Part shown: positions 44,382-53,152 of the stretch, one piece after another
Layout: the number at the start of each line of letters is the position of its first letter
Position numbering within the stretch: the first letter of the stretch is position 1
From: Bacteroidales bacterium
GTDB taxonomy: Bacteria > Bacteroidota > Bacteroidia > Bacteroidales > UBA932
Direction: 5' to 3'
DNA: 64,000 nucleotides
Assembly (NCBI GenBank): GCA_017519185.1
Contig: JAFWSX010000017.1
Span: 16,081-80,080 of the forward strand
The notes under the pieces: model-generated
The model's input: the letters and a program-made list of their open reading frames with translations, nothing else
Database searches by the model: none
Told to the model about the DNA's origin: nothing
Made by a program: the position numbers and the translations under genes

Positions 44382-44389
44382 CAAAGATA
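44382..44389 (-). promoter_or_regulatory. -7 element for rnhB
   Basis: TATCTTTG on the minus strand, ending 5 bases before the rnhB ATG; with the usual initiation distance the transcript has almost no leader. Confidence 0.6.
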
Positions 44390-44406
44390 GGTGATAATCT
44401 TTTTTG

Positions 44407-44414
44407 TATCTTTG
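44407..44414 (+). promoter_or_regulatory. -7 element for the rhamnose operon
   Basis: TATCTTTG, ending 6 bases before the rhaB ATG. It is the exact mirror of the rnhB box; both lie in a 44-bp divergent gap. Confidence 0.6.
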
Positions 44415-44420
44415 TAGAGT

Positions 44421-45854
44421 ATGCGAAAATTTCTGGCAATAGACATCGGGGCTACGAGCGGACGCGGCATTCTGGGCGTCCTGGACGGCGGGAAACTGAC
44501 CACTGAGGAGATAGCGCGCTTCCCCAACAGAATAATAAAGGAAGACGGGCACTGGATGTGGGATATGCAGGCCTTGTACGAGGCTGTCATTGCAGCCTTG
44601 AAAACCGTAGCTGAGAGGAAAATCGATATAGAATCAGTCGGTATTGACACCTGGGGCGTGGACTTCGCCCTCTTCGGGAAAGACGGGAAGTGGATGCGCA
44701 ATCCCTATTGCTACCGCGACCCTTATACCGCCGGGGAGCCGGAGCGTTTCTTCGGAAAAGTTCCAGCCGAAAAAGTCTATGACATCACCGGCATACAGGT
44801 GATGGATTTCAACAGCCTTTTCCAGCTTTCAGCCTTGAGAAGGGAGGATGACGCTGCGCTGAAGGAGGCCGACAAGATCCTGTTTATGCCGGATGCCCTG
44901 AGCTATCTGCTCACAGGACGTCAGGTGTGTGAATATACCATTGCATCTACCTCGCAGATGCTGAATACCCGCACCAGGGAGTTTTCCGAAGAACTGCTGG
45001 AGGCCCTGGGCCTGAAGCGCAGCCACTTCGGTGAGATGGTGCAGCCCGGAACCACGATCGGTACTCTGAGCCCTGAGGTTCAGAAGCTCACGGGGCTCGG
45101 TCCTGTCGCGGTAAAGGCCGTCGCTGGGCACGATACCGCGAGTGCCGTTGCGGCAGTTCCAGCTGTCGGCAGCAACTTCGCCTATCTGAGTTCAGGCACC
45201 TGGAGCCTTATGGGCATCGAGGCTGCAGATCCCATCGTGACGAAGGAGAGCCGGGCTATGAACTTCACGAACGAGGGCGGCATCGGCGGCACCATACGTT
45301 TTCTGAAGAATATCTGCGGAATGTGGCTTTTGGAGCAGTGCCGCGTGGAGTGGGGCGACGTGGCCTATGCCCTGCTGATCGAGGAAGCCCTTGCCGAAGA
45401 GCCATTCGGCATACTGATGAATCCCGACGACAGCCGTTTCAGCGCTCCGGCAAGTATGACAGCCGCCATCCGCGACTATTGCCTGGCGACCGGACAGAAG
45501 GCTCCTGAGCGCAGGGGAGAGTATACCCGCGCTATCTTCGACAGCCTCGCGCTGCGCTACCGTCAGGTGTTCGGATGGTTGAGGGAACTCGCACCGATCC
45601 CAATTGAAAAACTCCACATCATAGGCGGCGGAGCCCGCAACAGACAACTTAACCAGTTCACTGCCAATGCCCTTGGCGTGCCTGTCATTGCCGGACCGGT
45701 GGAATGCACCGCCATCGGCAACATAATGGTGCAGGCCGCGGAAGTCGATTCCCGGGGCATAATAGCCGCATCGGTTCAGACAGAAACATTTACGTCTCAG
45801 GATACACGAACCTGGGATGCGGCGTACGAAAAGTTTTTACGAATTACTAAATAA
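44421..45854 (+). CDS. rhaB: Rhamnulokinase
   Basis: A 477-residue FGGY-family sugar kinase. Seen: AIDIGATSGRG (residues 6-16, phosphate-1 loop), VGIDTWGVDFALFG (about 74-87) with the catalytic Asp region, GHDTASAVAAVPA (about 235), and GGGARNRQLNQFTANAL (about 396-412) for adenine binding. It phosphorylates L-rhamnulose at O1. It is the first gene of rhaB-rhaA-rhaT-rhaD; gaps are 9, 12 and 6 bp. No AraC-type rhamnose regulator is adjacent. Confidence 0.94.
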   Translation: MRKFLAIDIGATSGRGILGVLDGGKLTTEEIARFPNRIIKEDGHWMWDMQALYEAVIAALKTVAERKIDIESVGIDTWGVDFALFGKDGKWMRNPYCYRDPYTAGEPERFFGKVPAEKVYDITGIQVMDFNSLFQLSALRREDDAALKEADKILFMPDALSYLLTGRQVCEYTIASTSQMLNTRTREFSEELLEALGLKRSHFGEMVQPGTTIGTLSPEVQKLTGLGPVAVKAVAGHDTASAVAAVPAVGSNFAYLSSGTWSLMGIEAADPIVTKESRAMNFTNEGGIGGTIRFLKNICGMWLLEQCRVEWGDVAYALLIEEALAEEPFGILMNPDDSRFSAPASMTAAIRDYCLATGQKAPERRGEYTRAIFDSLALRYRQVFGWLRELAPIPIEKLHIIGGGARNRQLNQFTANALGVPVIAGPVECTAIGNIMVQAAEVDSRGIIAASVQTETFTSQDTRTWDAAYEKFLRITK

Positions 45855-45863
45855 AGGAATCAT

Positions 45864-47120
45864 ATGAACGAACAATTGCTTGAAAAAGCGTATGCCATTG
45901 CTGCAGAAAGATATGCAGAGGCAGGAATAGATACTGAAAAAGCTATGGCGAAGCTGCAGAAGATGGCCATCTCGCTGCACTGCTGACAGGCAGACGATGT
46001 CCGCGGCTTCGAATCGGCCGGAGGAGAGGACCTCACCGGCGGTATCCAGACAACCGGCAACTATCCGGGACGTGCCCGCAACGTGGATGAACTCAGGGCC
46101 GACGTACTCAAGGCTACCAGTATGATTCCCGGTCATCACCGCCTGAACCTGCACGAGATATACGGAGAGTTCGGAACGAAGAAAGTAGACCGCGACCAGG
46201 TCGGTCCGGAGCACTTCGAAGGCTGGATGCAGTGGTCCCGCGAGCAGCATATGCCGCTGGATTTCAACACGACTTCTTTCTCCCATCCTAAAAGCGGCGA
46301 CCTGTCGCTCTCGAATCCCGACAAGGGCATCCGTGACTTCTGGATCGAACATTCGAAGCGCTGCCGCAACATCGCCAATGAGATGGGACACAACCAGAAC
46401 GACCCCTGCATTATGAACCTCTGGGTCCACGACGGCAGCAAGGACATCACCGTCAACCGTTATAAATACCGCGAACTGTTCCGCAGCAGCCTGGACGAAA
46501 TATTCGCTACGAAGTATGATATGATGAAGGACTGCCTCGAGAGCAAGACCTTCGGCATCGGCCTCGAAAGCTACACCGTAGGTTCCCTTGAGTTCTGCGT
46601 GGGCTACTGCGCCCAGCACGGCAAGATTTACACCATCGACACAGGCCACTACCATCCCACCGAGAGTGCTGCCGACAAGGTGTCTTCAGTGCTGCTCTTC
46701 GTGCCGGAGCTGATGCTCCACGTGAGCCGTCCCGTACGCTGGGATTCCGACCACGTGGTGATAATGAACGACGACATTATGGACCTCTGCAAGGAGATTA
46801 TCCGTGCCGACGCCCTTGACCGCGTGCACTTCGGCCTCGACTATTTCGACGCTTCGATCAACCGTATCGGTGCTTATGTCATCGGAGCACGTTCCGCCCA
46901 GAAATGTATGCTGCAGGCCCTGCTGGAACCTGTCGCACGCCTCCGCGAATATGAAGAGAGCGGCCGCGGCTTCCAGCGCCTGGCCCTTCTCGAAGAGGAG
47001 AAAACATTGCCCTGGAGCGCCGTCTGGGATATGTTCTGCCTGCGCAACGAAGTGCCGGTAGGGGAGGATTTCATCCCTGAGATCGAGAAATACGAAAGGG
47101 AAGTGACAAGCCGCAGATAA
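45864..47120 (+). pseudogene. rhaA: L-rhamnose isomerase interrupted by an in-frame TGA (codon 41)
   Basis: Reading from ATG 45864, 9 bp after rhaB, gives a 418-codon gene, the length of E. coli RhaA (419). Residues 36-40 read ISLHC, then TGA at 45984-45986, then QADDV.GFES. The family motif is HCWQ.DDV..FE, so the TGA stands where Trp is conserved; one G-to-A change explains it. The rest is intact: LTGGIQTTGNYPGRARN, IDTGHYHPTESAADK, HFGLDYFDASINRIGA. The base after TGA is C, a leaky context. TGA is a normal stop in neighbouring genes, so code change is unlikely. An internal restart at 46083 would lose 73 residues. Either a recent mutation, readthrough or a sequence error. Confidence 0.88.
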
Positions 47121-47132
47121 CGTTCAGCCGCT

Positions 47133-48143
47133 ATGGAAATACTCATCGGACTCGTAATAATCGCAGTCGGTGCATTCTGCCAGTCGAGCAGCTATGTGCC
47201 CATCAACAAGATCAAGTCCTGGAGCTGGGAGTCGTTCTGGGCCTTGCAGGGCGTTTTCGCCTGGCTTATTTTCCCTCTGCTGGGTGCATTGCTGGCAGTG
47301 CCTGCCGGACATTCTCTTTTTGAAGTCTATGCCGCCCATCCGACTGACGCCCTGCTCGCAGCTTTCTTCGGAGTGCTCTGGGGCATCGGCGGCCTGACCT
47401 TCGGACTGTCGATGCGCTATCTGGGCATTGCGCTTGGCCAAAGCATCGCACTCGGCACCTGCGCCGGACTTGGAACCATCCTGACGCCGTTGTTTACCGG
47501 TCATCCCGGAGACCTGACCGGAGCCGTAATCACTGGAGTGGTGGTAACAATCCTCGGAATTGCGGTAATTGGCATCGCCGGCTCGATGAAGACAAGGGAA
47601 CTTGCCGTGAAGGGAACCAGCGACACGGTGAAGGAATTCAACTTCAAGAAGGGGATAGCAGTCGCGCTGCTGGCCGGCTTTATGAGCGCCTGCTTCTCGA
47701 TAGGCCTCGGTTTCGGCGAGAGCCTCTGCTGGCCGCAGACCAAAGAGATTTTCAGAACACTTCCCGCGACCTTTATGGTAACTCTTGGCGGTGCACTGAC
47801 CAATCTTGTCTACTGCTTCCGCCAGAACTCGAAGAACCATACCTGGAGCGATTACAAGCAGAAATCGCTGTGGGGCAACAATCTGCTCTTCTGCGCCCTG
47901 GCCGGCCTTCTGTGGTACAGCCAGTTCTTCGGGCTCAGCCTCGGCAAGGGCTTCCTGGGGAACGCTCCGGTCCTGCTCACCTTCTCGTGGTGCATACTGA
48001 TGGCCCTGAACGTTACCTTCAGCAATGTCTGGGGCATCATCCTCAAGGAATGGAAAGGCTGCAGCCGCAAGACCATAGTCGTGCTGGTAATAGGCCTGGC
48101 GATACTCGTATTCTCATCGTTCCTTCCTCAACTGATCGGATAA
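47133..48143 (+). CDS. rhaT: L-rhamnose-proton symporter RhaT
   Basis: A 336-residue inner-membrane transporter with about ten hydrophobic helices. RhaT features include SSSYVPINKIKSWSWE (about residues 19-34), WGIGGLTFGLSMRYLGIALG (about 85-105), and FSIGLGFGESL, in the usual order. It brings L-rhamnose into the cytoplasm with a proton. It sits 12 bp after rhaA and 6 bp before rhaD; the reading frame is complete, as are rhaB and rhaD, so only rhaA is damaged. Confidence 0.93.
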   Translation: MEILIGLVIIAVGAFCQSSSYVPINKIKSWSWESFWALQGVFAWLIFPLLGALLAVPAGHSLFEVYAAHPTDALLAAFFGVLWGIGGLTFGLSMRYLGIALGQSIALGTCAGLGTILTPLFTGHPGDLTGAVITGVVVTILGIAVIGIAGSMKTRELAVKGTSDTVKEFNFKKGIAVALLAGFMSACFSIGLGFGESLCWPQTKEIFRTLPATFMVTLGGALTNLVYCFRQNSKNHTWSDYKQKSLWGNNLLFCALAGLLWYSQFFGLSLGKGFLGNAPVLLTFSWCILMALNVTFSNVWGIILKEWKGCSRKTIVVLVIGLAILVFSSFLPQLIG

Positions 48144-48149
48144 CACGCT

Positions 48150-48965
48150 ATGAAATCTATACTTGACACGCGGCCGGCGCTCACGGCTGAAATAATGAAA
48201 GTCGCTGAAGTGGCGGGCTACCTCTGGGAAAAAGGCTGGGCCGAGCGGAACGGCGGCAACATCACCATAAATGTGACGAACGAAGTGGGCTGCGGATGCA
48301 GTCTGCCCGACAAGGCACTGGCAGGTCCCTTCGAAATAGGGGAGACCCTGCCCAACCTGAAGGGCTGCTGGTTCTACTGCAAAGGTACGAACCGCCGTAT
48401 GCGCGACCTGGCCCGCGACCCTATGGCGAACGGTTCGGTGATCAAGATAACTGAGGACTGCGCCCACTACTACATCGTGGCCGACGCAGTGGTTCCTCCG
48501 ACATCGGAACTGCCGTCCCATCTTGCCGTTCACAACTGGCTCATCGGAAAGGGCTCGTCATACAAGGCCTGCGTGCATACCCATCCCACGGAGCTCGTGG
48601 CCCTGAGCCACAACCGGGAGTTCCTGGGCAAGGATGTGCTGACAAAACTTCTGTGGAGCATGATTCCCGAGACCAGGGCTTTCTGCCCGAGGGGTCTGGG
48701 AATAGTGCCCTATATGATGCCCGGTTCCAAGGAGCTTGCTGCTGCGACCATCGCCGCCCTGGAGGAAGACTACGACGTGGTGCTCTGGGAGAAGCACGGT
48801 GTATTCGCAGTAGGGGAGGACGTCATAGAAGCCTTCGATATGGTGGACACTCTCAACAAGAGCGCCCTGATCTATCGCGATTCACGCGCGATGGGCTTTG
48901 TCCCGGAGGGTATGTCCGAGACTCAGATGACCGAATTGGCCAAAGTCTTCAATCTTCCTAAATAG
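48150..48965 (+). CDS. rhaD: Rhamnulose-1-phosphate aldolase
   Basis: A 271-residue class II aldolase of the AraD/FucA superfamily. Zinc ligands are in CVHTHPTELVALSHN (about residues 137-151) and EKHGVFAVG (about 212); the catalytic Glu would lie in the N-terminal WAERNGGNITI region (about 30-40). It splits L-rhamnulose-1-phosphate to dihydroxyacetone phosphate and L-lactaldehyde. Last gene of the rha operon; it ends 3 bp from a convergent peptidase gene, without a terminator. Confidence 0.93.
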   Translation: MKSILDTRPALTAEIMKVAEVAGYLWEKGWAERNGGNITINVTNEVGCGCSLPDKALAGPFEIGETLPNLKGCWFYCKGTNRRMRDLARDPMANGSVIKITEDCAHYYIVADAVVPPTSELPSHLAVHNWLIGKGSSYKACVHTHPTELVALSHNREFLGKDVLTKLLWSMIPETRAFCPRGLGIVPYMMPGSKELAAATIAALEEDYDVVLWEKHGVFAVGEDVIEAFDMVDTLNKSALIYRDSRAMGFVPEGMSETQMTELAKVFNLPK

Positions 48966-48968
48966 GAG

Positions 48969-50258
48969 CTATTCGTAGAGCCAGCCGGCGATTATGCCCT
49001 TTATTTCTTCCTGGGTGTCTTCAGGGAAGGTGCGGATACGTGCCCTGTGGCTTCCGGCCGGGTCGATGTAGATGTGCACGTTCTTTCCTACAGGTTCGAA
49101 AACCCTCACCGCTGCCCACGGGTCGAACTCTCCGTAGATGAAAAGCATACGGGCGTCGGTGGTCTTGAGGAATTTCTTCATCTTGCGGCTGAGGGTCTTG
49201 TCGAAACGCAGGTTGCGTGCGTCTTCAGGCACGAAGATGCGCTCGAGATATCCTTTGGCTGACTTGATGGTGAGAAGCTTCTTGAAAGGCTTCACGTCAT
49301 AGCCGTAGTAACCCAGCTCGTGGGCGGCCATCACGAAGAAAGGAGTGGTGTCGGACTCTTTCTCCCAATAGTCGGGACCGCTGACCTGCACCATAAAGTC
49401 GAATATCTCCTTGTCGGATGCATCGCTGGCCGGGATGTTCTCTACGGGAGTGCCCCACTGCCAGAATGCGAACGAGAATTCCAGCGCCATCATATCGTAA
49501 ACCTCGTTGATCGGAATGCGGTATTGATATCCTTTCTCTTTTACGAGTGCTTCGAGCATCGGGGTGAGCGCCTCGCGGCGTTTCAGGAACTCTGTCTGGA
49601 ATTCGCGGATGGCCTTGCGGTCAGACATGCTGCCGGCGAATTCGGCGATGAAGGGCTCGTGGCGGCCGTCTTCGCGGCTGCGGCAGAAGGGTCCTACATA
49701 GGGAACGGTGATGTCCACGTCATCGGGGAAGAATGCGCGGAATATGGCGGAGTTCTGTCCACCTTTGCTGATGCCTGTGCCTATCCATTTCTTGGGGAAG
49801 ACGGTCTTGAGCTCGGTGATCACGCGGTGGTAGTCGTTGGCCGCGTTCTCGGCAGTCAGGTATTCCCAGCCTGCATCGGGTTTAGACTCGAGGAAGTAAC
49901 GGTGTTCCACAACGACGTTGTTGAGGTTGAAAAGCACTGCGAGTTCATCTTTGTAGGTGGCTCTTGCAGCATAAGCGGCTCCGTAGCCTTCAGCCACGAA
50001 AACGCTTGAGGAGTCGCGGTCGGTGCAGCCGACGAAGACTCTCTGCAGGAAGGTTCCCTTCGACGGATCCTTGTGGCTGACAGGTTGTTCGAACCAGAGA
50101 AGATACTTTTCGGGGAAGGCCTGGCCTCCGTCGATTTTCTCGACTTTCCTTACTGAAGGAAGCGATTCGAAAAGGGCTTGATAGTTCTGTGCGGAAACTG
50201 TCTGGGCGAAAAACAGGATGAAAGCGGCTAAAACAGCCAGGTTTTTTCTTATCGTCAT
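48969..50258 (-). CDS. S37 (PS-10 type) aminopeptidase, exported
   Basis: A 429-residue alpha/beta-hydrolase with a signal peptide (LAAFILFFAQTVSAQ). The nucleophile Ser is in TGISKGGQNS (about residue 165), the Asp in GEFDPWAA (about 372) and the His in AGSHRARI (about 400). The pattern VEHRYFLESKPDAGW and PYVGPFCRSREDGRHEPF is that of peptidase S37/S28-related tripeptidyl aminopeptidases. It probably trims tripeptides in the periplasm, complementing DPP11 at 41.7 kb. A -7 box lies 26 bases upstream. Confidence 0.85.
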   Translation of the reverse strand: MTIRKNLAVLAAFILFFAQTVSAQNYQALFESLPSVRKVEKIDGGQAFPEKYLLWFEQPVSHKDPSKGTFLQRVFVGCTDRDSSSVFVAEGYGAAYAARATYKDELAVLFNLNNVVVEHRYFLESKPDAGWEYLTAENAANDYHRVITELKTVFPKKWIGTGISKGGQNSAIFRAFFPDDVDITVPYVGPFCRSREDGRHEPFIAEFAGSMSDRKAIREFQTEFLKRREALTPMLEALVKEKGYQYRIPINEVYDMMALEFSFAFWQWGTPVENIPASDASDKEIFDFMVQVSGPDYWEKESDTTPFFVMAAHELGYYGYDVKPFKKLLTIKSAKGYLERIFVPEDARNLRFDKTLSRKMKKFLKTTDARMLFIYGEFDPWAAVRVFEPVGKNVHIYIDPAGSHRARIRTFPEDTQEEIKGIIAGWLYE

Positions 50259-50284
50259 TGTGGTATGCTATTTGTCTTGTTATG

Positions 50285-50292
50285 CAAAACTA
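50285..50292 (-). promoter_or_regulatory. -7 element for the S37 peptidase gene
   Basis: TAGTTTTG on the minus strand matches TAnnTTTG, 26 bases before the start codon. Confidence 0.5.
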
Positions 50293-50325
50293 CTGTTTTA
50301 AATCGGAACAATCATATTATTTTCT

Positions 50326-50333
50326 TAACTTTG
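50326..50333 (+). promoter_or_regulatory. -7 element for the OmpA-type lipoprotein gene
   Basis: TAACTTTG, 59 bases before the ATG at 50393. The leader ends in an A-rich stretch (AAATAAAAAAGCA) before the start, typical of strongly translated Bacteroidetes genes. Confidence 0.6.
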
Positions 50334-50392
50334 CTAGTTGGTGAACCATAACTATTCAAGAAATCTTTAACTAACAACCAAATAAAAAAGCA

Positions 50393-51073
50393 ATGAAAAA
50401 AGTTATCATCTCACTCATGTGCGCAATCACTGTTCTTTCAGGTTGCGGAAACATGTCTAACCTTTCTAAAGGTTCTCTTATCGGAGGTACCGGCGGAGCA
50501 GCTGTAGGCGCTGGCATTGGTGCCCTTATCGGTGAAGGTAAAGGCGCAGCCATCGGTGCAGCCATCGGTTCAGTAGTTGGCGCTGGTGCAGGTGCAATCA
50601 TCGGCAACAAGATGGACAAGAAAGCTGAAGAGCTTGCTGCCATCCAGGGTGCCAGCATCGATACCGTTACTGATGTCAACAACCTCAAGTCAATCAAGGT
50701 TACTTTCGACAGCGGAATCCTTTTCCCGACCAACGGTACTACCCTCAGCGACGCATCTAAGGATGCACTGAAGAAATTCGCTACCACAATGGCCGATATG
50801 CCCGACACTGACCTTACCATCCAGGGTCACACCGACAACACCGGTTCAAGGGCTGTCAACGACAGGATCTCTCTCCAGAGGGCAGAGGCAGTCAGCAACT
50901 ACCTCAAGTCTTGCGGTATGAACGCAGACCGCTTCGCAGTTGAAGGTCTTGCATATGACGTTCCGGTTGCTACCAACGACACTGCAGAGGGCCGCGCACA
51001 GAACCGCCGCGTCGAGATCTACATCACTGCCAACGAGCAGATGATCGCTGACGCCGAGAAGGCAGCCAACTAA
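50393..51073 (+). CDS. OmpA-family lipoprotein with glycine zipper
   Basis: A 226-residue lipoprotein (lipobox VLSGC, Cys at about 18). Residues about 27-75 form a glycine-zipper (repeats of GAGIGA, GAAIGAAIG), which can insert in or span the outer membrane. Residues about 100-215 are an OmpA C-terminal domain: QGHTDNTGSRAVND (about 143) with the Asp, and GRAQNRRVEIYI with the Arg that bind diaminopimelate of peptidoglycan. Similar to YiaD. Codon use looks biased to preferred codons and the leader is A-rich, so it may be abundant. The pncB operon follows after 29 bp. Confidence 0.93.
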   Translation: MKKVIISLMCAITVLSGCGNMSNLSKGSLIGGTGGAAVGAGIGALIGEGKGAAIGAAIGSVVGAGAGAIIGNKMDKKAEELAAIQGASIDTVTDVNNLKSIKVTFDSGILFPTNGTTLSDASKDALKKFATTMADMPDTDLTIQGHTDNTGSRAVNDRISLQRAEAVSNYLKSCGMNADRFAVEGLAYDVPVATNDTAEGRAQNRRVEIYITANEQMIADAEKAAN

Positions 51074-51102
51074 TTTTCAGATTCTCTTAGATTTTCAAGG
51101 AA

Positions 51103-52581
51103 ATGTTCAACACAGCATATTGCTCTGACAAGTATCAGTACACGATGGGCAAGTCCTACTTCGACAGTGGGATGAAAGACAAGATTGCCGTCTTCAACCT
51201 TTTTTACCGTACCGCCCCGGACAATAACAACTGGGCAGTAGTGTCGGGTGTCGAAGAGGTGCTCCAGATGATTTCAGGTCTCGGCAAGATGGATGAACGT
51301 TTCTTCGAGAATCTCATTCCTGGCGACGATTGCGCTGAATATCGCAAGATGCTCGCCTCAATGAAATTCACGGGCAACGTATACGCAATGAGGGAAGGCG
51401 AGATAGCCTTCCCTCGCGAGCCTGTGATAATTGTCGAAGCTCCCCTCATCGAGGCCCAGGTGCTCGAGACTCCGATGCTTTGCATAATGAACCACCAGAT
51501 GGCGGTTGCAACCAAGGCGTCGCGTGTCACCAGAAGCACTTCAAAGCCGGTGAGCGAGTTCGGCTCCCGCAGAGCCCACGGACCCTGGGCTGCGGTCTAC
51601 GGCGGCAAGGCAGCCATCATAGGCGGCTGTGCCAACAGCTCCAACATCCTGTCCGCCGACATTTTCGGGTTCCAGTCAAGCGGAACGATGGCCCACAGCT
51701 ACGTCACTTCTTTCGGAGTTTCGGTAGCAAGCGAGTTCAAGGCTTTCGATGCGTACATCAAGACGCACCGGGGCGAGGGCCTGATTCTGCTCATAGATAC
51801 ATTTGACACCCTCAAGTGCGGCCTTCACAATGCCATCCGCGCATTCAAGGCCAACGGAATCGACGATTCCTATCCTCAGGGCTACGGCATACGTCTCGAC
51901 AGCGGCGACCTTGCATATCTTTCGCAGGAATGCCGCAAAGTGCTCGACGAAGCCGGCCTTAAAAAATGCAAGGTCTTCGCGACCAATTCCCTGGACGAGT
52001 ACCTCATCCCGGAACTCGAGCGCCAGGGTGCGGCGATTGATTCATACGGAGTGGGTGACGCCATTGCCACCAGCAAGCATAACCCTTGCTTCGGCAATGT
52101 ATACAAACTGGTGCAGATCGACGACCAGCCGGTGCTCAAACGCTCGGAAGACATAGTCAAGCTGATCAATCCCGGTTTCCAGATCACTTACCGTATCATA
52201 CAGGGCGGTGCTTTCAAGGCAGACGTGACTTGTCTGCGCGGCGGCCCGTTCGAGAAGAAAATTCTCGCAGGAGAAGAGTTCACCATCCGTGCCGAGTTCG
52301 ACGACACCAGGCACACCACCTACAAGGCCGGCAGCTACGAAGCCAAGCCGCTGCAGGTGCAGGTGATCAAGAACGGTGTGGCGACAGCCGACACCAGAAG
52401 CATCCTTGAGCGCAGGCAGTATTATCTCGACAATCTGTCGGCCCTCAACCCTACCCAGAAAAGGCTCATCAACCCCCACTACTACAAGGTGGATATCTCT
52501 GATGACCTTTATGACCTGAAAATGAATATTATTAACAACATAATAAAAGAGATAGATGATTTCTGCCATAGCCAAGACTGA
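51103..52581 (+). CDS. pncB: Nicotinate/nicotinamide phosphoribosyltransferase (NAPRT/NAMPT family)
   Basis: A 492-residue type II phosphoribosyltransferase. Seen: N-terminal DKYQYTMGKSYF (residues 9-20), the KPVSEFGSRRAHGP core (about 147-160, binding the base and PRPP), FGVSVASEFKAFDAY, and YGIRLDSGDLAYLS (about 262-275) and YGVGDAIATSKH (about 315). Length matches bacterial NAPRT of about 490 residues more than the 400-residue E. coli PncB type. It makes nicotinate mononucleotide from nicotinate and PRPP with ATP. The next gene, a nicotinamidase homologue, starts 26 bp before its stop. Confidence 0.9.
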   Translation: MFNTAYCSDKYQYTMGKSYFDSGMKDKIAVFNLFYRTAPDNNNWAVVSGVEEVLQMISGLGKMDERFFENLIPGDDCAEYRKMLASMKFTGNVYAMREGEIAFPREPVIIVEAPLIEAQVLETPMLCIMNHQMAVATKASRVTRSTSKPVSEFGSRRAHGPWAAVYGGKAAIIGGCANSSNILSADIFGFQSSGTMAHSYVTSFGVSVASEFKAFDAYIKTHRGEGLILLIDTFDTLKCGLHNAIRAFKANGIDDSYPQGYGIRLDSGDLAYLSQECRKVLDEAGLKKCKVFATNSLDEYLIPELERQGAAIDSYGVGDAIATSKHNPCFGNVYKLVQIDDQPVLKRSEDIVKLINPGFQITYRIIQGGAFKADVTCLRGGPFEKKILAGEEFTIRAEFDDTRHTTYKAGSYEAKPLQVQVIKNGVATADTRSILERRQYYLDNLSALNPTQKRLINPHYYKVDISDDLYDLKMNIINNIIKEIDDFCHSQD

Positions 52582-53152
52582 TTTGACTGCCATAGTCGTC
52601 ATTGACATGCTCTATGATTTCATAGACGGTACGATCTCGTGCGAAGGCGCCGAACTGGCGGCACGCAGGGCAGCGGCCTTCATCGAGAACAATCCCAAGT
52701 TGAAAGCCTATTTCGTGGTGGATACTCATCCATCAAACCACTGCTCCTTCAAGGAGTACGGTGGTACCTGGCCTGTAAACTGTGTAGACGGAACGCGTGG
52801 TGTAAGCCTCCACGCAGCATTCTATACGCTTTCGAATACCGACAACCGTCCCCAGGTGGACAATATTTACCGCAAGGGCATACGCCCCGATGACGACCGC
52901 TATTCTGCAGTTGCAGCGGAGACGGCATTCGGCAGTGAACTGTTCAAATCTCTTCCCAGAAAAGTGCTCGTCTGCGGCAATGCCACCGAGTATGGCGTCA
53001 AGGCTACCTGCGATGACCTGTTGGAAACCGGCCACGATGTGACGGTAGTAGAAGATGCCCTGGGCTATATTACAAAAGAAGGCCACGACGAGGCTGTCGC
53101 TGCAATGAAGGAAAAAGGTGTAAAGTTCCTCATTGCTGTCAAATATGATTGA
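52556..53152 (+). CDS. Nicotinamidase-like isochorismatase-fold protein lacking the catalytic cysteine
   Basis: A 198-residue PncA homologue by fold and context. Retained: Asp17 in VVIDM, Asp56 and His58 in VDTHP, His62 in NHCSF, Lys107 in YRKG. Changed: Asn75 stands for a metal-binding His in the WPxHC motif, and Gly147 for the nucleophilic Cys in the DYCVK.T motif (here EYGVKAT). Nearby Cys140 and Cys152 might substitute, but their positions differ. It may be inactive, a regulator of PncB, or a new activity. It overlaps pncB by 26 bp and shares one base with the porin start, so translation is coupled on both sides. Confidence 0.75.
   Translation: MISAIAKTDLTAIVVIDMLYDFIDGTISCEGAELAARRAAAFIENNPKLKAYFVVDTHPSNHCSFKEYGGTWPVNCVDGTRGVSLHAAFYTLSNTDNRPQVDNIYRKGIRPDDDRYSAVAAETAFGSELFKSLPRKVLVCGNATEYGVKATCDDLLETGHDVTVVEDALGYITKEGHDEAVAAMKEKGVKFLIAVKYD

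Noticed and set aside
45984..45986. Selenocysteine or pyrrolysine at the rhaA TGA
   Set aside because: The residue expected is Trp, not Cys; TGA is not a pyrrolysine codon, and no obvious SECIS-like hairpin follows directly.
45984..45986. Genome-wide reassignment of TGA to Trp
   Set aside because: TGA is used as the end of many intact genes here and Trp is coded by TGG throughout.
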